DNA of 64,000 nucleotides from Theodoxus fluviatilis (lineage: Eukaryota > Mollusca > Gastropoda > Cycloneritida > Neritidae). A program made the translations under genes and the position numbers. Shown piece after piece: positions 24,253 to 34,081 of this stretch. The stretch's first letter is position 1, and every line of letters begins with the position of its first letter. The stretch covers positions 63,501 to 127,500 of the forward strand of contig JAWQFJ010028226.1 of assembly GCA_034096865.1 (NCBI GenBank), written 5' to 3'. A model generated the notes under the pieces. The model made no database searches. It had not been told where the DNA came from and saw only the letters and a program-made list of their open reading frames with translations.

Positions 24253-27200
24253 ACACACACACACAGACACACACACACACACATGAATACACACACACAC
24301 ACACTTGCATGCACACATGCACACACACACAAGCACACATACACACATACACACACACATTCACATTTTACACACACACGCGCACACACACACACACACA
24401 CACACACAGAGGCTGGCCCCTTACCAGAATGGACTGCAGCTCCTCCAGATACTCCGTGATGATGCCTTCATCCTCATGCAGTGCCCAGCTTCGCTGCTGA
24501 GAGTCGTCCTTGCAGTAGGTCAGCTCTGAGATGATGACGCGCAGGCGTGCTGCATCGTGGCTGGTGTCCCCCTCCGTAGCAACCTCTTTCTGAAGAGAAA
24601 GTCCATAGTGAGCAGCGTGTCTGGTCCACAACTATTGCAAATCCCCAGATATATCACTGCATGGTGTTTTCAGGTCACACATACTGTGGAATATTTCAAT
24701 TTTTCATCAATTTATTAATCATATATGAAACAAAGTAAAAACTTTATGTCTTAAGAGACTAGTTGAGAAGCTCCTTGGGAAAAAACAATCAGTACTAAAA
24801 TTGGCACAGTATCAATAGATTACCTACCATTGAAGAAAAAAGTATATAGATTCTTCATATTCCAAGTTCCCAGCAAGACAAAGTACTCACTTGGAGGTAA
24901 TTTCCCTACACTGCAGTATATCATGAACACAGATTTCACAGACTCTTACAGTGCCCATAGGTCAAGTCAAACTCATGAGAATTTTTTTAAATAAAAAAGC
25001 CCACCTCAATCTTCAGGGTGAGGCAGATGCGGTCCATGACTTCTGCCAGAACAGGGACCTTAAAGCCCACATAGCCCAGGATGGTTTCCACGGCAACCTG
25101 ACACTTGGCATGGCTGAGACCAGTGCTGACTCGGACCTCCTCCATCAGCTGGCTGCCCAGGTCCTCTGCCACCTCCACTGTCTGCAGCAGCTCAGTAGCG
25201 CTGGTAGCACTGTCATCGGGTGGGTCAGGGAGATCATTGATGTCCATAATGCCATTCTGGTGAGATGGTGGTACTGCAGTCTCATTTGCCAGTGCCTCTT
25301 GAGGCGGGGGCAAAGCCAGCATCTCCAATGATTCTACCTTGGCCACCTGGTGGTTCTGGCACTGCTCTGGGTTGTCTGGGCTTTGCAGATCTTGACCGAC
25401 CTCCGAGTCCTGTCGTAGTGGTGCCGTGCTGCCATCCCTGAGCAGTGGAGGTGGTGGGGGACTCCTCTTCTTGGACTGCCTCCGCTCTGGCTCTGGTAAG
25501 CAAAGGTCACAGTGGCGGAACCATTGCAGAGTTTGAATTCAACAACAACACTATGTACACAGTATAGTAGTGGCAAGCACAGCACACAGTGAATAAACTC
25601 CCACAGAGTTTGAATTCAACAACAACACTCTGTACACAGTATAGAAGTGGCAAGCACAGCACACAGTAAGGAACTCAAGCAGAGTTGGAATTCAACAACA
25701 ACACTATGTACTCAGTATAGTAGTGGCAAGCACAGCACACAGTAAGGAACTCAAGCAGAGTTGGAATTCAACAACAACACTATGTACTCAGTATAGTAGT
25801 GGCAAGCACAGCCTGTAGTGAATAAACTCCCAGAGTTTGAATTCAACAACAACACTATGTACTCAGTATAGAAGTGGCAAGCACAGCACACAGTGAATAA
25901 ACTCAAGCAGAGTTTGAATTCAACAACAACACTATGTACACAGTATAGTAGTGGCAAGCACAGTACACAGTGAATAAACTCCCACAGAGTTTGAATTCAA
26001 CAACAACACTCTGTACACAGTATAGTAGTGGCAAGCACAGCCCGTAGTGAATAAACTCCCACAGAGTTTGAATTCAACAACAACACTCTGTACACAGTAT
26101 AGTAGTGGCAAGCACAGCCCGTAGTGAATAAACTCCCACAGAGTTTGAAGTCAACAACAACACTATGTACTCAGTATAGAAGTGGCAAGCACAGCACACA
26201 GTGAATAAACTCCCACAGAGTTTGAAGTCAACAACAACACTATGTACTCAGTATAGAAGTGGCAAGCACAGCCCGTAGTGAATAAACTCCCACAGAGTTT
26301 GAAGTCAACAACAACACTATGTATTTAGTATAGTAGTGGCAAGCACAGCACATAGTGAAAAACTCCTACTGAGTTTGAATTTAACAGCAAAGTATAAGTA
26401 CAGAGATGGCTAGCACTTGGCCAGATGGAATCAACCTTTGCAGTGATTTAGCTAAACAACAAAACATCAGGAACAGATGTCTTATGCTAAAGTACTCTTT
26501 GATTACACCCAAAAGTTGTGGATAAGACTTAGTTTAATGGTCTTAAATAAACAAGGAAAATAATTATCTTGGGTTGGGGGATGGAGCACACACCTGGTTG
26601 TTGGGAGGGCTGTGGGGGAGGGGGGGCTGGACGCCGAGTGGGAGAGGTGGGGTTTTCCCGTTGCTGCTGCTGTTTTTGGAAATCCTCCTGCACTGCCTCT
26701 CTGTGCCTCACCAGCTTCCTGAGGGACAAGCACAGAATTGACATGTGCAACTCCCCTTAGCTGTAGTGCAACTCCCTTTGGCTGTAGTGCAACTCTCTTT
26801 AGCTGTAGTGCAACTCTCTTTAGCTGTAGTGTGACTCCCCTTAGCTGCAGTGCAACTCCTTTTAGCTGTAGTGCAGCTCCCTTTAGCCATAGTGTAACTC
26901 CCCTTAGCTGTAGTGCAACTCCCTTTAGCTGTAGTGCAACTCCCCTTAGCTGTAGTGCAACTCCCTTTAGCCATAGTGTAACTCCCCTTAGCTGTAGTGC
27001 AACTCCCCTTAGCTGTAGTGCAACTCCCCTTGGCTGTAGTGCAACTCTCTTTAGCTGTAGTGCAGCTCCCTTTAGCCATAGTGTAACTCCCCTTAGCTGT
27101 AGTGCAACTCCTGTTAGCTGTAGTGCGAATCCCCTTAGATGTAGTGCAACTTCCTTTAGCTGTAGTGCAACTCCTTTTAGCTGTAGTGCAGCTCCCTTTC

Positions 27201-30200
27201 GCCATAGTGTAACTCCCCTTAGCTGTAGTGCAACTCCTGTTATCTGTAGTGCGAATCCCCTTAGCTGTAGTGCAACTCCCATTAGCTGAAGTGCAACTCC
27301 CCTTAGCTGTAGTGTGACTCCCCTTAGCTGTAGGGCAACTCCCATTAGCTGTAGTGCAGCTCCCATTTGCTGTAGTGCAACTCCTGTTATCTGTAGTGCG
27401 AATCCCCTTAGCTGTAGTGCAACTCCCATTAGCTGTAGTGCAACTCCTGTTATCTGTAGTGCGAATCCCCTTAGCTGTAGTGCAACTCCCATTAGCTGAA
27501 GTGCAACTCCCCTTAGCTGTAGTGTGACTCCCCTTAGCTGTAGTGCAACTCCCATTAGCTGAAGTGCAACTCCCCTTAGCTGTAGTGTGACTCCCCTTGG
27601 CTGTAGGGCAACTCCCATTAGCTGTAGTGCAAATCCCCTTAGCTGTAGTGCAACTCCCCTTAGCTGTAGTGCAACTCCCTTCAGCTGTAGTGCAACTCCC
27701 TTTAGCTGTAGTGCAACTCCCTTCAGCTGTAGTGCAACTTCCCTTAGCTGTAGTGCAGCTCCCTTTAGCTGTAGTGCAACTTCCTTCAGCTGTAGTGCAA
27801 CTCCCCTTAGCTGTAGTGCAACTCCCTTCAGCTGTAGTGCAACTCCCCTTAGCTGTAGTGCAACTCCCCTTAGCTGTAGGGCAGCTCCCTTTAGCTGAAG
27901 TGCAGCTCCCTTTAGCTGTAGTGCAACTCCCCTTAGCTGTAGTGCAACTCCCTTTAGCTGTAGTGCAACTCCCTTTAGCTGTAGTGCAACTCCCCTTAGC
28001 TGTAGTGCAACTTCCTTCAGCTGTAGTGCAACTCCCCTTAGCTGTAGTGCAACTCCCTTTAGCTGTAGTGCAGCTCCCTTTAGCTGTAGTGCAACTCCCC
28101 TTAGCTGTAGTGCAACTCCCTTTAGCTGTAGTGCAACTCCCCTTAGCTGTAGTGCAACTCCCTTTAGCTGTAGTGCAACTCCCCTTAGCTGTAGTGCAAC
28201 TCCCCTTAGCTGTAGTGCAACTCCCTTTAGCTGTAGTGCAACTCCCCTTAGCTGTAGTGCAACTCCCTTTAGCTGTAGTGCAACTCCCTTTAGCTGTAGT
28301 GCAACTCCCTTTAGCTGTAGTGCAACTCCCCTTAGCTGTAGTGCAACTCCCTTTAGCTGTAGTGCAACTCCCTTCAGCTGTAGTGCAACTCCCTTCAGCT
28401 GTAGTGCAACTCCCCTTAGCTGTAGTGCAACTCTCATTAGCTGTAGTGCAGCTCCCTTTAGCTGTAGTGCAACTCCCTTCAGCTGTAGTGCAACTCCCTT
28501 CAGCTGATTTGTAAGTCCTTATAGCAGAAAGCTGAAGTGGTACGGTCACGTGTCAAGAGGTAGTGGGCTGGCCAAGACCATCCTGGAAGGTACCGTACCA
28601 GGTGGGAGAAGGAGAGGCAGGCAGAGAAAGAGGTGGGAAGACAACATCAAAGAGTGGACAGGCTTGACCTTTGCTGACTCACAGCGAGCCACAGAGGATA
28701 GAGATCGATGGAGGAAGATTGTCTGAAAGTCATCAGTGGTGCCTCAACAACCCATCTCAGGGTTAAGAGACTGAACTGAACTGAACTGAACTTAGCTGTA
28801 GTGTAACTCCCTTTAGCTGTCTGTAACTCCCTTTAGCTGTAATGTAACTCCTTTTACCTGCAATGCTCCAAGGCAGATTAATCTAATGCTGTCTTTGATC
28901 AAGAAAAAGCCACACAGTTGAAATAGAAATTGATACATAAACTTGCCATCTTCTTCAGGAGAGGGGAATAACCCAATCATGCTAATCTGGAAACAAAAGG
29001 CAGTGATGTCATAATCATATCATTAGAGGAAAGAGCACAGCACAGTGGCAGTGACAGAAGGAAGAATTTTCAACCTGCAAAGTTACAGGCTGGCTCAAGA
29101 CACAGGATACAAACCAATATTGCAGTGACATGATGTTGCAAAATCTTCACAACTATGCTGCAGCACTTTCTCTATTTTCCCTTTTCTTTGTCAGTTTCTT
29201 TTCTTAACTTTGTCACAGATACAGATTTCAAGATTCATAAGGTGACAAAAAATTGAATGACTGGTGCCCAGGATGTTGAAAAACAAAAAGGAACCAAGGT
29301 ACCAGTCCAGGCTCAGAAGAACAACACAAAACAGGACGACAAAGTTTCGGGTATTGCACCTTTCATCAGGCCAGACACCACAAACAAAGAGGACAACACT
29401 CAACTTTGTGACTGGTGCAGGTGGGGGAAAACAAAGCCATGACATGTCAGAGGTTGTGAGTATGGAGAAGTGAACAAATTTCACTTCCATTAGTGCTCAG
29501 AAAATCAAGGCAATAATGGTAGCATGTAGATGTGAAAATCAGGTTACCGTGGAAGAGGGGTGGAGTGGAGGTGAATGGGGATGGGTGGGGGGTGGGAGGT
29601 GGGGTTGGGGCAGGGGGGGGGGGTGTGAGGGAAAGAAAGGGAAGGATGTTGGGAAATTAGCTCTTCAGGTTAATCCATTAGGGTCTTTGGTGTTTAACAG
29701 TCAACATTTTCTTTTCCTCAGCAGTCACTCCAAAAAAGCCTAAACTGTCCCAGAAGTGTATATATTGCTATCTTATTTTCCTTTCTCATTCAGCAGTTTA
29801 AGTACGCGGACTGTTCAAAGGAAAGCCACAGAGCACACTACTCACTCCAAGATGCTCCTCTGCCTCTTGGTCAGGCTTCCCTCCTGTGCCTCGGCAAAGA
29901 GGTGAATGGCCTGAATGGCTCCATCAATAAACTTGAGCACCTCTTCACTGGGGGCCTGCAAGAGAAATAAATGCTTTTCACATCAAGAAGAATGATATAC
30001 ATTTTGCGAAGTTCTGAGATGCTGGGTTCAGTGATCATATTGATATCATGGAAGCTTACAATCTGCAATGTATAGCAATGTTGAAATTATGTGGCTTTTT
30101 GGTCAGTGACTTTTTTTTAAAGCTCTTCTCAAGGACCCTTGCATCTTGGTAACCCTGAGTCACACAGTGCAACAATTTCAGCCCTGACAACAACGTGGTC

Positions 30201-32340
30201 TGTTAATGTTATTGATAATGATGATGGTGGCGGTGCCATTTACAAGACAGAAGCTGTTGTTTTGTCAGGGGGCAATGCTTCAGATTGTTGGCGCGCCCGC
30301 GCCATTGGCGCATATTTTATCAGAATGGCGCGTTACTTTCAATGTGTATGCGCCAGCCAGGCGCGTCATAAAAATTGCCAACTTGTATCAATCCTCGGTC
30401 CGTCTGTATCACTAAGCCACACCAAGCACATGTGGCCACACCACAGAGTACCAAAACCGACGTCAAAGTGCTGCATTGCCTAGCATCGATGCATCGCTCT
30501 GTGTGATTGGCTAACAGCCAGCAGACAACCAATCAGCGAACCTCTATCAGTTTACCTTGCACAGACTCGCTCACGTGTGCGGAATCAAGATGCCACCGAA
30601 GAAAAGGCTTAGAAAAGAAACTGAAGAAAACCAACGTCAGTTGACGTTGTCTTCAATGTTTGGCAAGAATAAAGCAAGCGGTAACTGTTTAGTTTTTATC
30701 TCTTACTAGCTGAAAATTGAAGCGATCGTTTTTTCTCTCCCCCTTCTCCCAGATCAGCCAACCGGCACGTGTTTTCCCCACGCCCCTTCCAACTCCTGCC
30801 TCCCGCACTCCAACCTTTCTCCCCCTTCTCTCTTCTCTTAGATGCCGGCAAGGCAGCATGTGTATCCCCCTTTCTTTCCTCCCCTTCTCCAGCGTTTAGT
30901 GGGTCAGTGATCTAGCAAGTTCAGAACTGAACTGAACTGAACTGAACTGAACTGATCTAGCAAACTGTCGTCTCAACAAATAGCTAAGTGCCGCGAACTC
31001 GTCGCGAGGAGGGCCTGGGGAGGGGGTAAAGAGGCAAGAGATCTAGAGCGGAGAAGGGGGGAAAAAGGAATAAAAGAGGGATAGGGGTGGGGAGGGTTTA
31101 CAGAGGGAAGAGATCTAGAGCAGAGAAGAAGAATAAAAAGAGAGGGGCGGGGGTGGGGGGTGGGGTGGGTTCAGTACCGTAAACCTAGTGTCACCTGAAG
31201 TGATAGTCAGGCTCGCTGTCATGTTGGATTTTGCGTCGTTTTGCTCTTGATGATATCGGTTGTGGAAATGTGAACTGTGAGAGTGTAAGGTTGTATGCGT
31301 CAAACTTCCGGAAAGAAGGTGAATGAGCGAATACTAGAGGAGTGATTTTGTGTTTGACTGGTTGAAGCAGATCTCTGTTAGTGTTAGATTTCATTGTGTT
31401 AGGCCCTAAAACCAAGTTTGTTTAAACAAAACATCATGCTACCAAGAAAGAATAGAATGGGTTTTGTGTGATCATGACTCTGTGTCCACAGAACGAAATG
31501 TTAAAAGAGACAATAAAACAACTGAAAGACACACAGCTTGACATGTGTTTGTTTATTTTTTTAATTTTATATTTTGCTTATTTAATTATTCATTTGTGTG
31601 TGTATGGGGGGTGGGATGGGTGTCATGTGTGGGGTGGAGAGTAATTCTGTTTGAAGTGAAGGTTCGATTGTTAATGACCCATGTTTTTCAAAATTGACCC
31701 ATCATTTTGCCTGGCCATGGGTCATTGGGCCCATGAAGTCTTAAAACAATCTGAAGCACTGAGGGGGCATAAAGAGACATAAATTATCATGGTAGATGCA
31801 CACATGCATAACAGTTTCCTACAGTACCCCTAATCACTAGGACTTGGAATCAAATTTAATAGCGAACGTGAGTGCACGGGTGGGTGTGCAAGATGTCAAC
31901 CACTGAATAAGAATGAAGATATTGTCATAGGCCGGTTTTCTTGTGTAATCGAGGCACAATTTTGACGCTGCATACTGCAGTGACAGTTGCTGCTTCAGTG
32001 GATGACATTCACGATGCTGCTGCAGTTGCTACAGTTTAATTCTAGTCGCTTCACTTTCATATGCTGTTCAGCTCGTCTGCTACCGTTTCGATAAATTATT
32101 AACAAAAACAGGGATGGGTAAGGAATAACATGACTGTATTATGTATAAACAGCGGTTGAACACAGTATTTACCTCTACTTGCTTGATGTAGTTAAACGGG
32201 ATGTGTCCAACGTCACCAATTCCATTTTGGGCGAGGGGCCATTGTTTGTGCGTCCAGTTGAGAATTGTAAACTTGTCACCGGCCGCGAATGACAGATACT
32301 GCGGCTGCTGGCTCTGGTAGGCGTAGGTGGCACGGTACAT
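17782..32340 (-). CDS. NCKIPSD: NCK-interacting protein with SH3 domain / SPIN90 (eleven exons, complete)
   Basis: SPIN90 (WISH/DIP, fungal Ldb17) is a cytoplasmic adaptor that binds and activates Arp2/3 to seed linear actin filaments and links Nck, N-WASP and formins. Exons run 32173-32340, 29846-29955, 26594-26718, 25005-25492, 24425-24589, 23630-23716, 22372-22510, 19714-19794, 18947-19174, 18356-18528 and 17782-17967; all phases agree and give about 649 residues (human 722). Residues 1-56 are an N-terminal SH3 domain (YAYQSQQPQYLSFAAGD, a single central W, GHIPFNYI). A basic helix and a Pro-rich stretch (RRPAPPPPQPSQQP and SKKRSPPPPPLLRDG) follow, as in SPIN90. From about residue 240 comes the helical Arp2/3-binding domain (TGLSHAKCQ, DDSQQRSWALHEDEGII, LLLMNRGDDPVRMFEHRP). 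The stop at 17782 is followed by no further homology. It is head to head with TUBGCP6. Confidence 0.95.
18356..18528 (-). CDS. NCKIPSD: NCKIPSD exon 10
   Basis: Acceptor TTGCTATTCAG|ATGAC, donor GACCCA|GTAAGT. Encodes DDPVRMFEHRPVPPNSVVKL and FYTNDAIVLVDIILRQL, close to the human [20 protein letters not shown] segment. Confidence 0.96.
18720..18946 (-). repeat. Degenerate repeat copying the end of NCKIPSD exon 9
   Basis: Motifs like ctctgttcataagcagcag...gaacac recur at about 18760, 18845, 18885, 18915 and at the true exon end (18950-18970). Read on the minus strand, each copy keeps the LLLxNR-coding end and the bases around the donor. Confidence 0.65.
18947..19174 (-). CDS. NCKIPSD: NCKIPSD exon 9
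   Basis: Acceptor GGCACTGCAG|AGCAC, donor AGAGGAG|GTAGGT. Encodes LVSLLLAFNLHL and VFTEKILLLMNRG. Local GC content is higher than in its surroundings. Degenerate copies of its last bases continue into the following intron. Confidence 0.94.
19420..19540. repeat. (CA)n microsatellite
   Basis: Interrupted CA dinucleotide run in NCKIPSD intron 8. Confidence 0.95.
19714..19794 (-). CDS. NCKIPSD: NCKIPSD exon 8
   Basis: Acceptor TTTTTCCAG|ATCTC, donor CTGCAAG|GTGAGT. Encodes DLNRLCYVTLVLTMIFSSGE, aligned with human KLCYSALILAMVFSMGE. Confidence 0.93.
20290..20502. repeat. Long perfect-looking hairpin (86-bp arms)
   Basis: Arm 1 20290-20375, arm 2 20417-20502, one mismatch noticed (catggctt against the copy from aagccgtg). 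Both arms read out a similar short peptide on opposite strands, which is an artefact of the symmetry. Confidence 0.9.
20747..21275 (+). mobile_element. LINE 3' fragment nested in the foldback element
   Basis: Encodes a reverse transcriptase C-terminus: RLQQVQNTAARIVKRPPSRS, LHWLPVHQRIVFKTLCHVFK, GERAFSYAGPKLWNDIPDRL and LKTLLFKG, stop at 21192-21194. The 3' tail ends ttggcgctatttaagagcc followed by an AATAC-rich end. 5'-truncated; same broad group as the copy at 14.2 kb but a different subfamily. Confidence 0.85.
21335..21721 (-). mobile_element. Retroelement pol C-terminal fragment
   Basis: A minus-strand frame of about 128 codons with KMVLVELTVPIKDKLGEWHQ, KLAKYEPLANQLRSLGI and VEVGARGFVGHTIHNASRQF. 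This LVELTVP...KY..L...G...VEVG.RGFVG pattern is common in C-terminal parts of non-LTR retroelement proteins in invertebrate genomes. No reverse transcriptase core is present. The foldback element abuts its 3' side and may have inserted into it. Confidence 0.6.
22372..22510 (-). CDS. NCKIPSD: NCKIPSD exon 7
   Basis: Acceptor GGTTTTGCAG|GAGAC, donor GATG|GTGAGT. Encodes IRLLLLKVFGGLCGLDRGVI and LPLELAREI, matching the LLLLKCFGAMCSLD region of the family. Confidence 0.95.
22556..22740 (+). mobile_element. Dispersed short repeat (SINE-like), copy A
   Basis: Shares with 62325-62500 the head ggggtgagaata(g)rccc.. gcatctccct, the middle gattcataagaggc and the tail tagcctncaaaggctgatag-gycataaaa followed by ccatcca. 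It overlaps nothing coding, sitting upstream of NCKIPSD exon 7 on + coordinates. A pol III promoter was not identified. Confidence 0.7.
23630..23716 (-). CDS. NCKIPSD: NCKIPSD exon 6
   Basis: Acceptor GACTTTTCAG|GAAAA, donor CAAATG|GTAAAG. 29 codons ending QNLVLYYQM, aligned with human LALVAYYQM. Confidence 0.92.
23960..24412. repeat. Long (CA)n microsatellite
   Basis: About 430 bp of interrupted CA repeats with tgcatg and tatgaata interruptions, ending 13 bp before NCKIPSD exon 5 on + coordinates, that is, directly inside the donor side of intron 5. Confidence 0.95.
24425..24589 (-). CDS. NCKIPSD: NCKIPSD exon 5
   Basis: Acceptor TTTCTCTTCAG|AAAG, donor ATTCTG|GTAAGG. Encodes LTYCKDDSQQRSWALHEDEG, almost identical to the human DDAQQRSWALYEDEG segment. 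Confidence 0.95.
25005..25492 (-). CDS. NCKIPSD: NCKIPSD exon 4
   Basis: Acceptor TTTGCTTACCAG|AGCC, donor ATTGAG|GTGGGC. Encodes a basic Pro-rich segment (QSKKRSPPPPPLLRDG), an acidic linker (MDINDLPDPPDDS) and the first helices of the C-terminal domain (VRVSTGLSHAKCQVAVETIL). Confidence 0.93.
25500..26390 (-). repeat. 77-bp tandem repeat in NCKIPSD intron 3
   Basis: About eleven copies of a unit from gagtttgaattcaacaac through agtggcaagcacagc to gtgaataaactc. It begins next to the exon 4 acceptor but does not clearly copy it. Confidence 0.9.
26594..26718 (-). CDS. NCKIPSD: NCKIPSD exon 3 (Pro-rich)
   Basis: Acceptor TTGTCCCTCAG|GAAGC, donor CCAG|GTGTGT. Encodes KLVRHREAVQEDF, a Gln run and TRRPAPPPPQPSQQP, a possible SH3 ligand. 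The flanking 21-bp array lies in the intron just upstream. Confidence 0.88.
26740..28510 (-). repeat. 21-bp tandem array in NCKIPSD intron 2
   Basis: About 84 copies of agctgtagtgcaactcccctt. Because 21 is a multiple of three and no frame has a stop, very long shadow ORFs appear on both strands (7-residue periods such as GVALQLR and CTTAKGS). The array resumes briefly after a LINE insertion at about 28793-28860. Confidence 0.95.
28511..28795 (+). mobile_element. LINE 3' fragment with (ACTGA)n tail inserted in the 21-bp array
   Basis: An open frame 28520-28726 encodes KLKWYGHVSRGSGLAKTILE, GGRRRGRQRKRWEDNIKEW and DRDRWRKIV, the familiar C-terminus of RTE/Jockey-type retroelement proteins. A 3' tail follows with gaactgaactgaactgaac. 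Array units flank it on both sides, so it inserted after array formation. Confidence 0.85.
28861..29845 (-). other. NCKIPSD intron 2, remaining part
   Basis: Ordinary intron sequence with a G-rich low-complexity stretch at about 29560-29625. No exon recognised. Confidence 0.6.
29846..29955 (-). CDS. NCKIPSD: NCKIPSD exon 2
   Basis: Acceptor TTTCTCTTGCAG|GCC, donor TTGGA|GTGAGT. Encodes APSEEVLKFIDGAIQAIHLF and TKRQRSILE, the helical segment just after the SH3 domain. Confidence 0.93.
30590..30680 (+). CDS. Candidate plus-strand first exon, unknown protein with a PIP-box-like motif
   Basis: Downstream of a CpG-rich stretch, ATG at 30590 opens MPPKKRLRKETEENQRQLTL followed by SSMFGKNKAS and then a donor AGCG|GTAACT. 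The basic N-terminus and QLTLSSMF, which resembles the PCNA-binding pattern QxxLxx(F/M)F, are suggestive. No downstream exon could be joined to it. It could be the remnant of a transposon-derived or host gene, or a chance ORF in NCKIPSD intron 1. Confidence 0.25.
30919..30952 (+). mobile_element. Minimal LINE-tail insertion with target-site duplication
   Basis: About 34 bp of gttcag-(aactg)n flanked by the 11-bp direct repeat tgatctagcaa at 30908-30918 and 30953-30963. The pentamer tail is the same as that of the LINE at 28.5-28.8 kb, so this looks like an extremely 5'-truncated copy. Confidence 0.7.
32173..32340 (-). CDS. NCKIPSD: NCKIPSD exon 1, start codon and SH3 domain
   Basis: Starts MYRATYAYQSQQPQYLSFAA, ends KQVE before donor GAG|GTAAAT. 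The exon encodes nearly the whole SH3 fold in 56 codons; MYRAxYAF is the usual N-terminus in the family, which fixes the start. Confidence 0.96.
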
Positions 32341-33899
32341 TTTGGAACCACACCAATGACGACGGTATCAGATATTGTTTACACTATCCAGTTGTCGCCC
32401 TGGAACGATTCACGTTGCCAGTATCCGAAACGCAAACAGCAAACACAAATTGATGCTTGTATTATTGTTTTGACTCGTCCATGGAATGCGCCATCTTGGA
32501 GTAGCTTCGCACTTAATGTCGGAGGTCGCATCCATCGAAAGAAACATTGCTGAAAGTATTGTATAATATTTCAGAGGGTAGCATTTTTTAAACTGCTCTC
32601 AAAATAAGATGAACTTTCTTTTCCAAACGCGTGAGCAAATATAAACAGAAGTATCGCTTAGTAGCACTCTCTGCCTGAAACTCTCACTGCATTTTTCAGC
32701 TTTTACTTAAAGTACGTCGTAACTACACTATTTATAATTTTGAAGAAATAAAATTGTGTTTGCAGACCTGGTCGAAAAAAGTAATAACATCAGATCAATT
32801 TCTTTTCATTGTTCGTTTCAGCGGAGTTGCTTTCCTGTACCGATTCTGTCAAACTAATCCATAAAGGTGAAGCCTACTGCTTAGATACAAGTTGCTGCTT
32901 GGCGGTAGAGTTGAAACATGCGCCAACTGCATTGAATTTGTTTAAAATCCGCAAGGATTTAACATGGAGATTTGTCGAGTGTTTTTGAGGATATATATTA
33001 TTTGAAGAAACAGGGTATGTGTTTTTCTCCAAATTTTCGTCGAAAACGATGATGATCTTATTCTTATTCTCTAACAAACAACACTTGACTTGAAGTTGAC
33101 ACGTAGTGACGTACACTTTCTTCACGATCACAGCAGCTTGCACACTTTATTTGGATTACTGTCACAACATTGATAATCGCAATTGCAAGATCATACCTTT
33201 GAGATGAGGAGCAAATACTAGTTTGATTATGTTCACAAAAACATGTCGATAAGCGGGCGCGCACCTGCTCATGATGGAACGATTTGAATTTCTGTAAATC
33301 GAAGACGAAGACTTCAAGACGGAAGAGTGGTTGTCTCCTCGAAGTCTTACTGACTCTTATTCGCCTTTCGTCGCATAGTACCTAGCTTCATTACGCGGGT
33401 TTCACAAGGGCAAGATGTGAGTTCTGGAAAACGTTGCAGCATAGGCCTCATAACAGTTCTGAAGATGCCGACTAGTTTCACCACATGACTGCCAGTTGCA
33501 CAGGCAAGATGACGTGACAGACAAACAGTGACAGGAAAATTGCTGACGAGTTTGAGTGTGCGATTCAGTACCAGGAAAGGCCTTGTATGGTGAAGTGTTT
33601 TCTTTTTCTCGGCTGTATTTTGCTGGTGCTTATATTGGGACTGATATTAGGGATGGGATGTGGTTTATAACTGGTTTGACATCCAGCTGACTGGAATCAG
33701 AACGAAACCTTGTTAAAATCTGGAGGGTTTAGTTCAAGACTGGAAGCATGCATTTCCCGGTTTCTAGATGTCACTTCCCAGTGCTGTGTGGCACTGCATG
33801 GGATTACAGGTGACAAGCCTCTCTACTGTCTGAACAGTGAAGACTTACAGCTGTGACCTGTCATTGCATGCCATCCCTTGCAGGGTTAAACAGTCAAAG
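32341..33899. promoter_or_regulatory. Divergent NCKIPSD / TUBGCP6 promoter region
   Basis: Separates the two start codons. An acceptor-like TCCCTTGCAG|GGTT at 33883 suggests that TUBGCP6 has a 5' untranslated exon further left, possibly in the CpG-richer sequence around 33240-33420. No defined promoter element is called. Confidence 0.45.
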
Positions 33900-34081
33900 A
33901 TGGACAGTGGTGTGCAGTCAGAAAGCATCCTGGTCAACTTCCAGCACCTGGCTAAGCTCATACTGGGTCCACCAAACCGGGCATATGTCCACCCATCTGC
34001 TCCCAGCTATGATGACAAATGCACCGTCCTCAAAAGGAAACTATACAATACTCTTTTCGACAATCTTCTTGTTCTACTGAG
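33900..34081 (+). CDS. TUBGCP6: TUBGCP6 exon 1 coding part
   Basis: ATG at 33900, donor CTGAG|GTGAGT. Encodes [20 protein letters not shown] and [17 protein letters not shown], matching the N-terminal LKKVAYNALFTNLF helix of human GCP6. The acceptor-like cag at 33883 implies an upstream noncoding exon. Confidence 0.85.

Larger units (their letters stand above)
29956..32172 (-). other. NCKIPSD intron 1
   Basis: Includes a GC-rich island at about 30285-30370 with many gcgc motifs, a candidate plus-strand first exon at 30590, low-complexity G/A-rich sequence at 31000-31170 and a tiny LINE-tail insertion at 30919-30952. Confidence 0.55.

Noticed and set aside
23886..24407. Cys/Val-rich minus-strand ORF of 173 codons
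   Set aside because: Simple translation of a CA microsatellite.
26503..28549. Minus-strand ORFs of 644 and 613 codons
   Set aside because: Seven-residue periods from the 21-bp array; the frames only run by chance into sequence overlapping NCKIPSD exon 3.
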